Position numbers and translations under genes: made by a program. From the NCBI GenBank assembly GCA_947628445.1, contig CANQZX010000054.1, forward strand, positions 1-7,028: a stretch of 7,028 nt of DNA. Reading direction: 5' to 3'. How positions within the stretch are numbered: position 1 is the stretch's first letter; each line of letters opens with the position of its first letter. The notes beneath the pieces were generated by a model. The model ran no database searches. It was not told where the DNA came from and was given only the letters and a program-made list of their open reading frames with translations. Positions 5,910 through 7,028 of the stretch are shown piece after piece. This stretch comes from an uncultured Bacilli bacterium (GTDB lineage Bacteria > Bacillota_I > Bacilli_A > RF39 > UBA660).

Positions 5910-6884
5910 ATGAAGGAAAAAACGAAAATAATTATTTTAAGTATTTTAGTAGCCATTGGTATTGGTTTATTAGCCTCAATTGTTTTATTTGATAAAGATT
6001 TTAAAGAACTTACGCAAGCAGATAATAAAATTAAGACAACAAATGCGCTTGATGGAAAGGCTAATAATAAAACTTTAGAAACGAAAGAACCAATTATTAA
6101 AGTTGATGAAATTGAGACTCAATCTCCAACCAAGTCAGAAGAAAATAATAGTGCAAATAATTCCAATAGTTCTAATAATAAAGTTAATAGTAATGAAAAT
6201 TCAAGTTCGGCTAATAAACCAGCAAGTAGTGTGATTCCAAGCGAACCCGATGATAAAATAACCGATTCTGTTTCTAGCCAAGATTCAACTAAAGAAAATA
6301 TTATCGAAACCAAGCCTGAGGTTTCAAACAAACCAGCTCAAGAAACCACTCCGGAACCAACATATAGTACAAAAGATACTACCGTAATTAATGAATTAAA
6401 TACCATATCAACAAAAACTGATGCTTTATTAAAAGAAAATAATAGTTCCAGTGTTTTAACGAAAGCCAAAGGCGTTTTTATTTCTTTAGTTGATTTTTGT
6501 TTCTATGATGGGGAAATTAAAGGGGTAACTTTTAAAGAATTAACTGATGCCGGTAAAGAAAAAGTATTAGCTATTGTTAGTTCCATTGATAGCAAAATTG
6601 AAGCGAAGTTCCCGGGTTATAAGAATAAAATTTCTACTAAATTAAGTGGGGCTTTAAATAAAGCTAGTGAGGTTATCAAAAAAGGGGCTCAAAATATCAA
6701 CAATTTTGCTTATGATAAATTAGGGGAAGAAAATTATAATTTAATGATTGAAGAAAAAGATGAACTAGTAAAATATAGCAAGAATGCTGTTGATATTGTG
6801 GGTAATATTGGTTCTAAATTATTTAATAGTGCGAAAGATAAATTAAAAACTTGGTACGAAAAATTTCGGGAAAATAATCGTTAA
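5910..6884 (+). CDS. Membrane-anchored protein with low-complexity spacer and unrecognised helical C-terminal domain
   Basis: I do not recognise this 324-residue protein. A short basic start (MKEKTK) leads into one hydrophobic segment at about 7-27, which reads as an uncleaved anchor or signal sequence; there is no lipobox Cys and no LPXTG. Residues about 28-157 are low-complexity, rich in Ser, Asn, Thr, Glu and Pro with runs such as NNSANNSNSSNN, as expected of a flexible spacer across the cell wall. Residues about 158-324 are more ordered, mostly helical and Lys-rich, with LVDFCFYDGEIKGVTF around 193-208 as the most distinctive stretch and the only Cys (197). The likely location is outside the membrane, with the C-terminus exposed. 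The ATG follows GGTGAGG (5899-5905). The gene has its own promoter and terminator, so it is probably monocistronic. A surface or envelope role is inferred from topology alone. Confidence 0.85.
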   Translation: MKEKTKIIILSILVAIGIGLLASIVLFDKDFKELTQADNKIKTTNALDGKANNKTLETKEPIIKVDEIETQSPTKSEENNSANNSNSSNNKVNSNENSSSANKPASSVIPSEPDDKITDSVSSQDSTKENIIETKPEVSNKPAQETTPEPTYSTKDTTVINELNTISTKTDALLKENNSSSVLTKAKGVFISLVDFCFYDGEIKGVTFKELTDAGKEKVLAIVSSIDSKIEAKFPGYKNKISTKLSGALNKASEVIKKGAQNINNFAYDKLGEENYNLMIEEKDELVKYSKNAVDIVGNIGSKLFNSAKDKLKTWYEKFRENNR

Positions 6885-6911
6885 GCAGAAAACTTTTGGT
6901 TTTTTGCTTTT
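6883..6911 (+). terminator. Intrinsic terminator after the membrane-anchored protein gene
   Basis: AAGCAGAAAAC (6883-6893) pairs with GTTTTTTGCTT (6899-6909) over eleven positions including one G-T wobble, around a five-base loop, and a short T-run follows. It begins within the TAA stop codon of the gene. The T tract outside the stem is short (four T), so termination may be incomplete. Confidence 0.7.
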
Positions 6912-6914
6912 AAA

Positions 6915-6943
6915 TTTACATTATTTTCTAATCGTGTTATAAT
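6915..6943 (+). promoter_or_regulatory. Strong extended -10 promoter directed to the right edge
   Basis: TTTACA (6915-6920, 5/6 match) and a perfect TATAAT (6938-6943) are separated by exactly 17 bases, and the -10 carries a TG extension (6935-6936). This is the best-formed promoter in the window. Downstream, 6944-7028 contains no start codon with a ribosome binding site and no gene I can support, so the transcript has a leader of at least about 75 bases before whatever lies beyond the window. Its strongly AT-rich end holds only weak self-complementarity (TATATT and AATATA). Confidence 0.8.
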
Positions 6944-7028
6944 GAAGACAAAATAAGAACATCTGGTAAAAGTCAATAAGTAAAATTAAATAGTTTTAGA
7001 TATATTTTTAATATATTTAAATAGATTA

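Noticed and set aside
6119..6331. Minus-strand reading frame of 70 codons rich in Leu
   Set aside because: It is the mirror image of the low-complexity Ser/Asn/Glu spacer on the plus strand.
6980..7028. AT-rich repeats at the right edge as a possible origin, attachment site or structured RNA
   Set aside because: Only short, imperfect A/T self-complementarity is present, as expected by chance at this composition.

Overview
The window is AT-rich DNA (roughly 30% G+C by eye) with short intergenic gaps, strong AGGAGG-type ribosome binding sites, sigma-A-like promoters and U-tract terminators. TGG is used for Trp throughout the intact genes, and these end in TAA or TAG, so the standard bacterial code applies and a Mycoplasma-type code does not. 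This fits a low-GC Firmicute, perhaps an uncultivated gut Bacilli or Clostridia lineage. No marker gene pins down the taxon, so that placement is inference.

Positions 100-4742 hold three tightly spaced plus-strand genes that look like one operon. They are an ANL-superfamily (AMP-binding) acyl ligase, a hybrid histidine kinase with about seven membrane segments and its own receiver domain, and a protein joining an HPt domain to a second receiver. Together the last two carry a complete His-Asp-His-Asp phosphorelay. No DNA-binding or enzymatic output domain is encoded with it, and the ligase is the only non-signalling partner. An inverted repeat lies just upstream of the ligase.

Positions 4743-5472 form a self-contained unit: a TTGACA promoter, a 32-codon small ORF, an intrinsic terminator overlapping the end of that ORF, and then a COG3981-like GNAT acetyltransferase with a strong ribosome binding site right after the terminator. 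The layout is that of leader-peptide attenuation.

Positions 5550-5827 are a relic of a RelA/SpoT (p)ppGpp synthetase/hydrolase. The start of the HD domain, interrupted by TGA, is joined in another frame to a short piece normally found just after the TGS domain. The catalytic middle and the rest of the C-terminus are gone.

Positions 5860-6911 hold a monocistronic gene with its own TATAAT element and terminator. It encodes a membrane-anchored protein with a long Ser/Asn/Thr/Glu-rich spacer and a helical C-terminal domain that I do not recognise. The last 118 bases contain a well-formed promoter pointing to a gene beyond the right edge. No RNA genes, CRISPR arrays, insertion sequences or attachment sites were seen.
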